Shown here piece after piece: positions 1 through 5,725 of a DNA stretch of 6,239 bases (position 1 is its first letter; every line of letters begins with the position of its first letter). Under the pieces are notes generated by a model, which had not been told where the DNA came from, did not search any database, and worked only from the letters and a program-made list of their open reading frames with translations. Position numbers and translations under genes: made by a program. Location of the stretch: positions 1 to 6,239 of the forward strand of contig OMIW01000180.1 in NCBI GenBank assembly GCA_900299205.1, in the 5' to 3' direction. Origin of the DNA: Pseudomonadota bacterium. Lineage in GTDB: Bacteria; Bdellovibrionota_C; UBA2361; OMIW01.

Positions 1-3
1 AAC

Positions 4-1116
4 CTACACATTGAACCGAAAGTGCACGACATCTCCGTCGTGCATCACATACTCTTTCCCCTCAACCCGCATCTTACCCGCTTCTTTTGCCCGGACTTCT
101 GAGCCGCATTGAACGTAATCGGTGAAGCCGATAACCTCGGCGCGTATGAACCCACGCTCGAAATCTGAGTGTATTCGTCCGGCGCACTGGGGAGCCTTCC
201 AGCCTTGGGGGGCTGTCCAGGCTCGGGCCTCTTTGGGGCCTGCGGTGAAGAAGGTGATGAGGCCGAGGAGTTGGTAGCCTGCAATCGCGAGGCGGTCGAG
301 CCCGGAACCTTCCAGACCGAGAGCGGCGAGGTACTCGGCACGCTCTTCGAGCGGAAGTTCGGCGACCTCCGATTCAACCTTGCCCGAAATAACGACGAGC
401 GGCGCGCGTTGTTCGGTTGCGATGGTGGCGACCTGATCGAGGAGATGAGTACCACCTGGCGTCGGGGTATGGCCTACGTCAGTTTCATCGCAGTTGGCGA
501 CGTAGAGGACCGGCTTTGCGGTGATGAGGCCGCTCAGGACCGCTGAGATACGTTCCGGTTCACCGGAGAGGTCGGCGGTTCGTGCCGGTTTCCCTCGCGA
601 TAGGTGGTCGTTTAGGACTTGGAGAAGATCCAGCCTCGCTCGGGCCTCTTTGTCCCCCGATTTGGCGACCTTTTCGAGCTTCGCTATCGCCTTTCCCACG
701 GAGTCGTGGTCCGCCATGATTAGTTCGGTTTCAATCGTATCGATATCGCGAGCGGGTGATACGGCACCATCGACATGGACCACGTTTTCATCGTGAAAAC
801 AACGGACGACGTGGGCTATCGCATCGACCGAGCGGATGTGGCCGAGAAACTGATTGCCAAGCCCTTCACCCTGCGAGGCTCCTTTAATAAGCCCCGCGAT
901 ATCGACGAACGTCACTTGGGTCGGGATAATTTTTTCCGACTTGGCAAGTTCCGCGAGGGTGGTCAGCCGAGCATCGGGAACGGGAACGGCTCCGGTATTT
1001 GGTTCGATGGTGCAAAAAGGAAAATTCGCCGCCGCTGCTTTTGCCGAGGTGAGGGCGTTGAAGATCGTTGATTTGCCGACATTGGGGAGGCCGACGATAC
1101 CACAGGTAAATCCCAT
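4..1116 (-). CDS. ychF: Redox-regulated ribosome-associated ATPase YchF (OLA1/Obg-related)
   Basis: YchF belongs to the Obg-related TRAFAC P-loop family but prefers ATP over GTP. It binds ribosomes and is linked to stress and translation control in the cytoplasm. The 370-residue product is close to the usual family length of about 363. Visible features in order are the P-loop GLPNVGKST (residues 9-17), the switch/G3 segment DIAGLIKGAS (72-81) followed by QGEGLGNQFL, a predicted helical insertion (about 125-200), the non-classical specificity motif NCDE (208-211, in place of NKxD), and a C-terminal TGS domain (about 280-370) starting near FFTAGPKEARAW. The start MGFTCGIVGLPNVGKST matches the canonical family N-terminus, so it is secure, although only a weak purine stretch (CGAG) precedes the ATG. 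It is transcribed divergently from the zinc-ribbon gene. In many genomes ychF sits beside pth; the downstream neighbour here lies outside the window. Confidence 0.97.
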   Translation of the reverse strand: MGFTCGIVGLPNVGKSTIFNALTSAKAAAANFPFCTIEPNTGAVPVPDARLTTLAELAKSEKIIPTQVTFVDIAGLIKGASQGEGLGNQFLGHIRSVDAIAHVVRCFHDENVVHVDGAVSPARDIDTIETELIMADHDSVGKAIAKLEKVAKSGDKEARARLDLLQVLNDHLSRGKPARTADLSGEPERISAVLSGLITAKPVLYVANCDETDVGHTPTPGGTHLLDQVATIATEQRAPLVVISGKVESEVAELPLEERAEYLAALGLEGSGLDRLAIAGYQLLGLITFFTAGPKEARAWTAPQGWKAPQCAGRIHSDFERGFIRAEVIGFTDYVQCGSEVRAKEAGKMRVEGKEYVMHDGDVVHFRFNV

Positions 1117-1178
1117 AACTAAACTCGTGATCGGAAATAAAGGTGAGTGTTAGCTCCTCAAAGATGAGCGCTTGGCGC

Positions 1179-1207
1179 ATCATACACGGAATCGGCCTCA
1201 GTGACAT
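1179..1207 (-). promoter_or_regulatory. Predicted sigma70-type promoter for ychF
   Basis: On the minus strand ATGTCA (1207-1202, 4 of 6 to TTGACA) is followed after exactly 17 bases by TATGAT (1184-1179, 5 of 6 to TATAAT). Transcription would start near 1172 and leave a leader of about 55 bases before the ychF ATG. This is a pattern match only; it fits the divergent arrangement. Confidence 0.5.
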
Positions 1208-1234
1208 ATTTTTGGGCATGTTCGCGAGGAGGTG

Positions 1235-1255
1235 ACTTGTCGGAAGACGACAGGT
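1235..1255. repeat. 8-bp inverted repeat in the divergent intergenic region
   Basis: ACTTGTCG (1235-1242) and CGACAGGT (1248-1255) pair over 8 positions with one G.U, around a GAAGA loop. It lies between the two divergent promoters and overlaps the likely -35 zone of the zinc-ribbon gene, so it could be an operator. It has no U-tract, so it is not a normal terminator. Confidence 0.3.
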
Positions 1256-1276
1256 GGTGAACAATTTTATTAATAG
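1247..1276 (+). promoter_or_regulatory. Possible promoter for the zinc-ribbon gene
   Basis: ACGACA (1247-1252, 4 of 6 to TTGACA) lies 18 bases before TAATAG (1271-1276) inside an AT-rich patch. A start near 1283 would give a very short leader, barely including the ribosome site GGAG (1285-1288). A slightly different register within the AT-rich patch is equally possible, so confidence is low. Confidence 0.3.
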
Positions 1277-1293
1277 CCCTCCATGGAGCCCGT

Positions 1294-2019
1294 ATGAGTG
1301 TCCTTGAGATATTACTGAACCTCAATCGAAAAGATAGCTTGCTTGCGACCCTTCGGGCTCGACGAGCTCGGATCGAGCGGGAGTTTAACGATAAGGTTGC
1401 CGCGGCGCGAGAGCTTGAGCGCGGGATGCGTCGGGCGGTGGCGGCACACAGTGCGCTTGAGGCGAGGGTGCGGGGAGAGGAACGAGCCGTCGCTGAGGAA
1501 GAAAAGCGGCTGGTCGACCGTCGGAAGGCGCTTTCTTCGTTCAGCAGCTACAAGGTCGCTCAAGGGGCTGAGAAAGAGATAGAGGCATCGTCGCGCGAGT
1601 TGCGGGCTCGGGAGGAGGGGCTTCTCAAAGGCTTCGAAGAGCTTGAAGGGGCGCAGAAGATTCGCACCGAGGCGGAGGGGGCCTTTGCGGAGTCAAAATC
1701 CGCACTTGAGTTGCTAGCTGTATCGGGTCGTGAGGCCATAGCCGAGATTGATTCGGAGATTGGGATAATCGATCGGGAACGGACGATTATTCTTGGCGAG
1801 CTTCCTGATGAACCGCGCAGGGAGTACGAAAAGGTGGTGAAAAAGCATCCAAGCGATCCGGTTGCGGCGATACAGGGAGGTGTGTGCAGTGGGTGTCGTA
1901 TGAGTATCGGCCCTCAGGCGGTGCTCTCGGTCCGACGGGGATCGATCACCCGGTGTCCTGGATGCGGGCGCATTTTGCACGCGACCGATGAGGAGGGCCA
2001 TCAGGCAGTTGAGGGGTGA
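1294..2019 (+). CDS. Coiled-coil protein with C-terminal C4-type zinc ribbon (DUF164/zf-RING_7 type)
   Basis: The 241-residue protein has a long N-terminal alpha-helical coiled coil (about residues 10-165, rich in E, R, A and K) and a C-terminal zinc ribbon with two knuckles, CSGC (198-201) and CPGC (221-224), all four cysteines intact. This is the architecture of the family that includes Helicobacter HP0958 (FlgZ) and chlamydial CdsZ. Members have been tied to flagellar or type III secretion assembly or to RNA binding, but most are uncharacterised, so no symbol is given. The segment SYKVAQGAEKEIEA (85-98) occupies the place of the family's conserved KEYQAL-EIE stretch. The ATG at 1294 has GGAG five bases upstream (1285-1288), inside the 10-base palindrome CTCCATGGAG (1279-1288). 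rnpB follows within about 54 bases, an arrangement I recall from many bacterial genomes. A link to RNase P or tRNA is inference only. Confidence 0.88.
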   Translation: MSVLEILLNLNRKDSLLATLRARRARIEREFNDKVAAARELERGMRRAVAAHSALEARVRGEERAVAEEEKRLVDRRKALSSFSSYKVAQGAEKEIEASSRELRAREEGLLKGFEELEGAQKIRTEAEGAFAESKSALELLAVSGREAIAEIDSEIGIIDRERTIILGELPDEPRREYEKVVKKHPSDPVAAIQGGVCSGCRMSIGPQAVLSVRRGSITRCPGCGRILHATDEEGHQAVEG

Positions 2020-2063
2020 ATAATTGCTGGCTTTCTCGAGTGGCTTGGGGACTCCCCTTCGAG

Positions 2064-2069
2064 TATACT
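2064..2069 (+). promoter_or_regulatory. -10 element of the rnpB promoter
   Basis: TATACT (5 of 6 to TATAAT) lies 3 to 8 bases upstream of the first paired base of the predicted RNase P RNA P1 helix, which is where the 5' end should be. No good -35 is visible; TGGCTT at 2041-2046 has the right 17-base spacing but matches poorly. The promoter lies immediately after the zinc-ribbon stop codon. Confidence 0.55.
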
Positions 2070-2072
2070 GGG

Positions 2073-2452
2073 GAAGAGAACGTGGGCCGCTGTTCGCTGG
2101 TCTCTTCGGAGACGAGAGGAAAGTCGGGGCTTCACAGAGCAGGTTGGCCGCTAACGGCGGCTCCGGGTGACCGGGGGAAAGTGCCACAGAAAAGAAGACC
2201 GGCAGGGTGGTTCCACCACTCGCACGGGTGAAACGGTGGGGTAAAAGCCCACCAGCGGATGGGAGACCGTTCGGCTTGGTAAACCCCAGCTGATGCAAGG
2301 CAGGAGGAGTGTTCCCGTCAGGGAAGAGGGTTGCTCGCCCTCTGTGCTTCACGAACGCCGCTCGAGTGCGCTAGTAATGGCGTGCCTAGACGAATGGGCA
2401 GCCCTTCTGGAAACAGAAGGACAGAACCCCGCTTACAACCCACGTTTTCTTT
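2073..2452 (+). ncRNA. rnpB: RNase P RNA, bacterial class A
   Basis: This is the catalytic RNA that removes 5' leaders from precursor tRNAs with the RnpA protein. About 380 nt fits class A. Ends were set by a 14-bp P1 helix (2073-2086 with 2439-2452, two G.U). Recognised conserved blocks include GAGGAAAGTC (2115-2124), GTGCCACAGAAA, the GGTGGG...CCCACC hairpin within GTGAAACGGTGGGGTAA, the L15 GGTAAACCCC (2278-2287, whose GGT binds the tRNA CCA end), GCCTAGACGAATG, and ACAGAACCCC (2421-2430). Hairpins seen are P3 with a UUCG loop (2100-2113), an AGAGGG/CCCTCT hairpin in the P16/P17 region, ACGCC/GGCGT (P18), and a perfect 7-bp stem with a GAAA loop (2403-2420, probably P19). P4 forms from 2121-2129 and 2427-2434 with the expected bulged U at 2124. 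Its second pair after the bulge is G-C (2126-2430) instead of the usual C-G. Confidence 0.97.
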
Positions 2453-2497
2453 TCTTCCTGAGAGGTTCTTTGAGAGCTGTTTGGATCAACGATGGTG

Positions 2498-2524
2498 CCC
2501 CCGTCAATTATCGGAGGGGTTCTT
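2498..2524 (+). terminator. Weak candidate terminator downstream of rnpB
   Basis: CCCCCG (2498-2503) pairs with CG...GGGG (2512-2519), leaving a two-base bulge (GA, 2514-2515) and an eight-base loop, followed by TTCTT. The stem is GC-rich but bulged and the T-run is interrupted. It lies between the rnpB 3' end and the chosen start of the next gene. It may be a leaky terminator or chance. Confidence 0.25.
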
Positions 2525-2539
2525 CTCGAGGGTGCGTGT

Positions 2540-2962
2540 ATGGCTTCACATCGGTTAGATTTTCGAGAGAGGGTAGCTCACGAGTTTCACAAGGGGTTCC
2601 AGGCGGCGACTCTCGGAGGGCTGGCTCTTGTTGGTTACGGAGCGTTTAAAGCGTGTAAGGCCGTGGGGAGTGCATATTATTTGTATCCGCGACCGACGCT
2701 GACCAGGGCGGTGGGGATCTTTTTAGAGGAGTTTCGGACAAATGTGGCGGTCGCATCCGGTATTGCCTGGAAGTGGGCGGTCGCGCATCCGGTGATCGCC
2801 CTCGCGATTGTTGCAGCCCTCTGGATTGTCTTAACAAAACTCAATAACCTTTTTTTGGCTCGTCGGGCCGACAAAAGTGCCAACGATTTTCTTGGCAAGA
2901 TGAGCGATGAAGAATTAGCCCTCCTCACGGCGAGGCGGAGCCTTCACAGGGATGATAGCTGA
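2540..2962 (+). CDS. Small predicted inner-membrane protein of unknown function
   Basis: I do not recognise this 140-residue protein. A charged N-terminus (MASHRLDFRERVAHEFHKG) is followed by a moderately hydrophobic stretch (about 21-36, AATLGGLALVGYGAF). A clear transmembrane helix lies at about 83-105 (HPVIALAIVAALWIVL), followed by positive residues LARRADK and a polar acidic/basic tail. By the positive-inside rule the C-terminus would be cytoplasmic. The start at 2540 was preferred because GAGGG (2528-2532) sits seven bases upstream. The in-frame ATG at 2492, 16 codons earlier, has no Shine-Dalgarno site, and its extension would run through the hairpin at 2498-2519. The gene follows rnpB by about 90 bases without a clear promoter of its own and is convergent with the dehydrogenase gene. 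Reality of the gene is likely; function is unknown. Confidence 0.7.
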   Translation: MASHRLDFRERVAHEFHKGFQAATLGGLALVGYGAFKACKAVGSAYYLYPRPTLTRAVGIFLEEFRTNVAVASGIAWKWAVAHPVIALAIVAALWIVLTKLNNLFLARRADKSANDFLGKMSDEELALLTARRSLHRDDS

Positions 2963-2995
2963 CACTGGCAGGGGAGATGACTCTCAGGTGAGCTA
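2956..2995. terminator. Imperfect inverted repeat between convergent genes, possible shared terminator
   Basis: TAGCTGACACTG (2956-2967) can pair with CAGGTGAGCTA (2985-2995) over ten base pairs, with one G/G mismatch and one bulged A, around a 17-base loop. It spans the stop codon of the membrane-protein gene and most of the 50-base gap to the dehydrogenase stop. It has no T-run on either strand, so a terminator role is only a positional guess. Confidence 0.2.
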
Positions 2996-3012
2996 GAGGT
3001 CTCAATATCGAG

Positions 3013-4122
3013 CTAAAGGACGATCCCGGCGAGAGCTCGCTCGTCGCGGAGCTGTTTCCCGAATTCGTTGTCGAGAAAATCAAAGAGCGATATCTCCTCT
3101 GAGCGGAGAAAGCCGCTCCGTTTGCGGACTTGGTTGCTCAGGAACAGGTCGATAACGGCCAGCGCTGAGGCTGCGGTTGTCAGCTGAATGGCACTAAGGT
3201 GTTTGTGGTTCACTACTCGGTTATAGATGGTGCTCACATAGGTGCGTTGTCGGAGATAACCATCTGCGGTGCCCGTTGCCTCGGCAAAAACAAGAACTTT
3301 GTCCTGGGCGGTGGTGGGGATGCTGCGCTCAAATACCTTACGAAGGGTCTCCGAGTCATTGCTAAACCTCAGATCGTGAAGCAGGAACTTCATTAATTCG
3401 CAGTGGCCTACGTGCCGGATTGATTTGTACTCGAGGGACCGAACCTTACCCACAAATGATTGGGCGAGGGTACCCAATCCACCCGAGGTGTTAAAAGCCT
3501 CGTATTCGTCCCCATCAATGGTACACCGTTCGTAACCCTCGAGCGATTTGGTGTGAACGATAGCCCCATCAGCGATCGCCCTTCCATCCCGAATGTACTC
3601 ATTAATGAGACCCTCAGTTGACCAGGTGAGGTTGTATTTTAATCGATTCGTCGGGTATATCGGGAGAGCTCCCACCCGAAGGGTTGCTGAGTCAACAACG
3701 TCGAAAGTTCTCATGAGGTGAGCGCCCGCGATACTGATGAAGCCGGGGGCAAGCCCGCACTGCGGCATGCACACGGTCGCAGCTTCGCTAAACGTGTCGT
3801 GAATGGTCTGCGCGGTTGCTACATCCTCGGTAAGATCGAAATAGTGAACCCCGTTTGCAACAGCCCGTTCGGCGACCGCAAGGGTACAGGAAAAGGGGAG
3901 AGCGCTCAGGACGGCATCGCAGCCTCGGAGAAGTTCATCGGTGGCCGCTTGGTCCGAGAGGTCGAGTTTGTGTGCTGATGCTGTCGCGCAGAGCATCGCA
4001 ACAACTTGCGCTCGCTCGAGTCTGGCATCGCACACCCTAATGGCATAGCGACCCGACTCCGCGAGGAGGGACACCGCCGCTTCACCGACCTTCCCAGCGC
4101 CAAAAATTGCGATCGTATGCAT
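3013..4122 (-). CDS. Saccharopine dehydrogenase-family NAD(P)-binding oxidoreductase
   Basis: The 369-residue protein opens with a Rossmann fold: MHTIAIFGAGKVG with GAGKVG at residues 8-13 and an acidic residue in CDARLERA about 20 residues on. It continues with the family motifs CGLAPGF, TSGGLGTL and a SIRHVGHCELMKFLL segment, as in saccharopine reductase/dehydrogenase and carboxynorspermidine dehydrogenase relatives. Length fits the stand-alone family. Such enzymes reduce or oxidise a C-N bond in amino acid or polyamine metabolism, but the substrate cannot be read from the sequence. Start choice: the ATG at 4122 places the Rossmann strand at the N-terminus as in the family, with only a weak GTGGA upstream. 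A GTG at 4158 in the same frame (12 residues longer, overlapping the nfo end by 10 bases, with GGAAG eight bases upstream) is a real alternative and would suggest translational coupling. It lies 26 bases after nfo and is probably co-transcribed with it. Confidence 0.85.
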   Translation of the reverse strand: MHTIAIFGAGKVGEAAVSLLAESGRYAIRVCDARLERAQVVAMLCATASAHKLDLSDQAATDELLRGCDAVLSALPFSCTLAVAERAVANGVHYFDLTEDVATAQTIHDTFSEAATVCMPQCGLAPGFISIAGAHLMRTFDVVDSATLRVGALPIYPTNRLKYNLTWSTEGLINEYIRDGRAIADGAIVHTKSLEGYERCTIDGDEYEAFNTSGGLGTLAQSFVGKVRSLEYKSIRHVGHCELMKFLLHDLRFSNDSETLRKVFERSIPTTAQDKVLVFAEATGTADGYLRQRTYVSTIYNRVVNHKHLSAIQLTTAASALAVIDLFLSNQVRKRSGFLRSEEISLFDFLDNEFGKQLRDERALAGIVL

Positions 4123-4148
4123 GGTATCGAGTCCACAAAGGGATGATG

Positions 4149-5030
4149 TCAAGAACACCCTGCCATCTTCCGTAGTTGCGCCATTTCGCTCGCAACCCCC
4201 TCATCGGTTTTGAGCGAAGGGGTCTCGAGGATAAAAGGAATATGACGGAGCTTGGGATGGGTGACGACATTCGTGAGCGTATCCCAACCTATCGTGCCTT
4301 TCCCTAAATCCTCGTGACGGTCGACATGGCTGCCGAGCGCCGAGCGGCTGTCGTTGAGGTGAATCGCCCCGATGGCATTAAGTCCCACCGTTGATTCAAT
4401 CTCGTATAGCAGGCCTGAGAGGTCATTAGCTAAGTCATAACCGCTCGCCCAGAGATGCTGAGTGTCAAGCGCGAAACGAATTCGGGAATGACGACCCGCA
4501 CGCTCGTAAATGCTGACCAATTCTGAGAAGCGCGAGCCGATGATTTTCCCACTTCCGGCCGAGACTTCGAGGAGAAGTGGAGCCGAACCACCTGCCCGTT
4601 CGAGCGCGGCAACAATCGAATCAGCCGCGCGCTGGTAGCCGACTGTTTCATCTGGTTCATCCTTCAAGCTTCCGACATGAAAGATCACCCCCTCGCCGCC
4701 TATTCTATCGGCAAGTTCAAGGTCGTGGGATAGCGAAAGTTCGGCGAGATGTCGTTTTGATTGATCTGGATTCGCCAGGTTGATGAGATAGATGCCGTGA
4801 AAGAACACCTTTTTGAGGCACGACCCATCCCTTGCTGCGAGAAATTCCCTCTCGATACCCACCGAGAACGGTTTTGTATTCCACCGCTGGGGAGGGGATG
4901 GATGAATCTGCATCGTATTGATGCCAACAGCCTGCGCGCGCTCAAGGGCCTTGGCGAGGCCACCCGCGGCAGAGATGTGACAGCCGAGCAGCAGAGGAGT
5001 ATTAGGGTTGCTATTTGTTGTCGAGTTCAT
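4149..5030 (-). CDS. nfo: Endonuclease IV, apurinic/apyrimidinic endonuclease
   Basis: This TIM-barrel enzyme cleaves DNA 5' of abasic sites and trims blocked 3' ends in base-excision repair, using three zinc ions. The 293-residue product is near the family size (285 in E. coli). All nine zinc ligands can be placed by motif: H78 (FFHGIYLINLA), H118 (IFHVGS), E155 (LLLEVSAG), D189 and H192 (ALDTQHLWASGYD), H224 (AIHLNDS), D237 and H239 (HVDRHEDLGKG) and E269 (FILETPS). The N-terminal GCHISAAGG is also typical. Less usual is QIHPSPPQRW (41-50), where the better-known members have QIF...P..W. The start at 5030 is fixed by an in-frame stop ten residues upstream with no other ATG between. No Shine-Dalgarno sequence precedes it (the eight bases before the ATG are TTTCTCCC). 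The saccharopine dehydrogenase-like gene follows 26 bases after it. Confidence 0.96.
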   Translation of the reverse strand: MNSTTNSNPNTPLLLGCHISAAGGLAKALERAQAVGINTMQIHPSPPQRWNTKPFSVGIEREFLAARDGSCLKKVFFHGIYLINLANPDQSKRHLAELSLSHDLELADRIGGEGVIFHVGSLKDEPDETVGYQRAADSIVAALERAGGSAPLLLEVSAGSGKIIGSRFSELVSIYERAGRHSRIRFALDTQHLWASGYDLANDLSGLLYEIESTVGLNAIGAIHLNDSRSALGSHVDRHEDLGKGTIGWDTLTNVVTHPKLRHIPFILETPSLKTDEGVASEMAQLRKMAGCS

Positions 5031-5112
5031 GGGAGAAAGGACAGGTTATCGCGGTGGATTAGGTGGAAGGAAGGAGGTCGAGAATCGGCATTGAACCGAG
5101 GCTCAGAGAGGG

Positions 5113-5142
5113 GATGTATCACGGATAAAGCGTCAAGGACAA
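5113..5142 (-). promoter_or_regulatory. Possible promoter for the nfo operon
   Basis: On the minus strand TTGTCC (5142-5137) is separated by 18 bases from TACATC (5118-5113). The latter is preceded by TGA, an extended -10 arrangement (TGnTAnnnT-like). Transcription would start near 5106, with a leader of about 75 bases. TTGACG starting directly after TTGTCC could be an alternative -35 only with a poor spacing. Confidence 0.3.
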
Positions 5143-5217
5143 ATTGCGATGCAGAGGAACAGAGTTTTCTTTGCGGTTCGCAGGGGGTGAGCTCCGAGCG
5201 GATTTTATAGACTTTGC

Positions 5218-5249
5218 TCCGTTAGCTTTAACGGAAGGAATTTTCCGTT
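5218..5249. repeat. Tripartite repeat: two overlapping, mutually exclusive 7-bp hairpins or clustered half-sites
   Basis: TCCGTTA (5218-5224) is a perfect inverted copy of TAACGGA (5229-5235), loop GCTT. AACGGAA (5230-5236) is in turn a perfect inverted copy of TTCCGTT (5243-5249), loop GGAATT. The middle arm can pair with either flank but not both. The last arm overlaps the -35 TTGACC (5248-5253) of the lipoprotein promoter, so binding of a dimeric regulator just upstream of the promoter is the simplest reading. A ligand-switched hairpin pair in a longer transcript is the alternative. Confidence 0.5.
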
Positions 5250-5276
5250 GACCATCTGCTTGTTCAGTGTTGTACT
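5248..5276 (+). promoter_or_regulatory. Predicted sigma70-type promoter for the lipoprotein gene
   Basis: TTGACC (5248-5253, 5 of 6) is followed after exactly 17 bases by TGTACT (5271-5276, 4 of 6). Transcription would begin near 5283 and give a leader of about 75 bases. This is the best -35 match noticed in the window. Confidence 0.5.
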
Positions 5277-5357
5277 CTGACCATATGAGTTAAAACGGCC
5301 GATGCTGGTGGATTTACCTTACTAATCAGCATGGATACTCGAAAAAAGGAAATTACG

Positions 5358-5672
5358 ATGGATCGCTTTAAAAGAGGTGCAGGTAAGTTCAGTCGTGGAA
5401 TCCGTGTTGTCTCGGTTGTTTCGGTTGTGGCGGCGTTGAGCGCAAGCACATCGGGGTGCTATGTGGCGCGGGCAACTGGAGAGACCTTTGAGGCAGTAGG
5501 TGTGGGAATGGGACGAGCTCTTGGTGGTGTCTCTCAAGGGGTAGGGCACGTTGTTGCGGGAACAGGGCGAGCGGTTACCAGGGCAGCCAGCGGTAATCAG
5601 GGACCAGCACCTCGATCGGTGAGTGCAGACGCAGACCTAGTCTCGGATGATAGTCGCGACTTCAGGTTTTAG
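5358..5672 (+). CDS. Small glycine-rich predicted lipoprotein
   Basis: I do not recognise this 104-residue protein as a named family. It has a positive N-region (RFKRGAGKFSRGIR), a hydrophobic core (VVSVVSVVAALSA, about 17-29) and then TSGC with cysteine 34, a plausible though imperfect lipobox (T at -3), so it is probably exported and lipid-anchored. The mature part (about 41-79) is spaced with glycines (GETFEAVGVGMGRALGGVSQ and on), resembling glycine-zipper helices found in small envelope proteins. The tail (80-104) is polar, acidic and ends DFRF. The ATG at 5358 was chosen because AAGGA (5346-5350) lies seven bases upstream. The in-frame ATG at 5331 has no ribosome site and would put charged residues before the signal. 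The gene has its own predicted promoter and precedes the hydrolase gene by 143 bases. Confidence 0.72.
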   Translation: MDRFKRGAGKFSRGIRVVSVVSVVAALSASTSGCYVARATGETFEAVGVGMGRALGGVSQGVGHVVAGTGRAVTRAASGNQGPAPRSVSADADLVSDDSRDFRF

Positions 5673-5725
5673 AGCAACGTTTACCCGTTAGAGGTTTTCA
5701 ATCATTCCCCGTTTCCCCGGTTTGC

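Larger units (their letters stand above)
5031..5357. other. 327-base gene-free divergent region
   Basis: This stretch separates nfo (minus) from the lipoprotein gene (plus). I see no convincing coding sequence in it; the open frame on the plus strand that enters it is mostly antisense to nfo. It holds a possible nfo promoter (5113-5142), a tripartite repeat (5218-5249), a good promoter for the lipoprotein gene (5248-5276), and in that gene's leader an inverted repeat ATGCTG (5302-5307) with CAGCAT (5327-5332). The T-arm-like hairpin at 5085-5099 is not part of a tRNA. Confidence 0.6.

Noticed and set aside
884-1264. 126-residue minus-strand frame covering the ychF start and its promoter region
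   Set aside because: It is a frame-shifted shadow of ychF; the ychF frame carries the P-loop and the canonical N-terminus.
1714-2352. 212-residue open frame on the minus strand across the zinc-ribbon gene and rnpB
   Set aside because: It runs antisense to a well-supported CDS and to the conserved RNase P RNA core, and its sequence is low in recognisable protein features.
2492-2539. Longer start (ATG at 2492) for the small membrane protein
   Set aside because: There is no Shine-Dalgarno site, and the extra 16 codons overlap the GC-rich hairpin; the ATG at 2540 has GAGGG at seven bases.
5085-5099. T-arm-like hairpin on the minus strand (TCGG, TTCAATG loop, CCGA)
   Set aside because: The loop ends in G rather than a pyrimidine, and no acceptor stem, D-arm or anticodon arm can be built around it, so it is not a tRNA.
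4761-5210. 149-residue open frame on the plus strand overlapping the nfo start
   Set aside because: It is mostly antisense to nfo, which has all its zinc ligands, and shows no domain or ribosome site.
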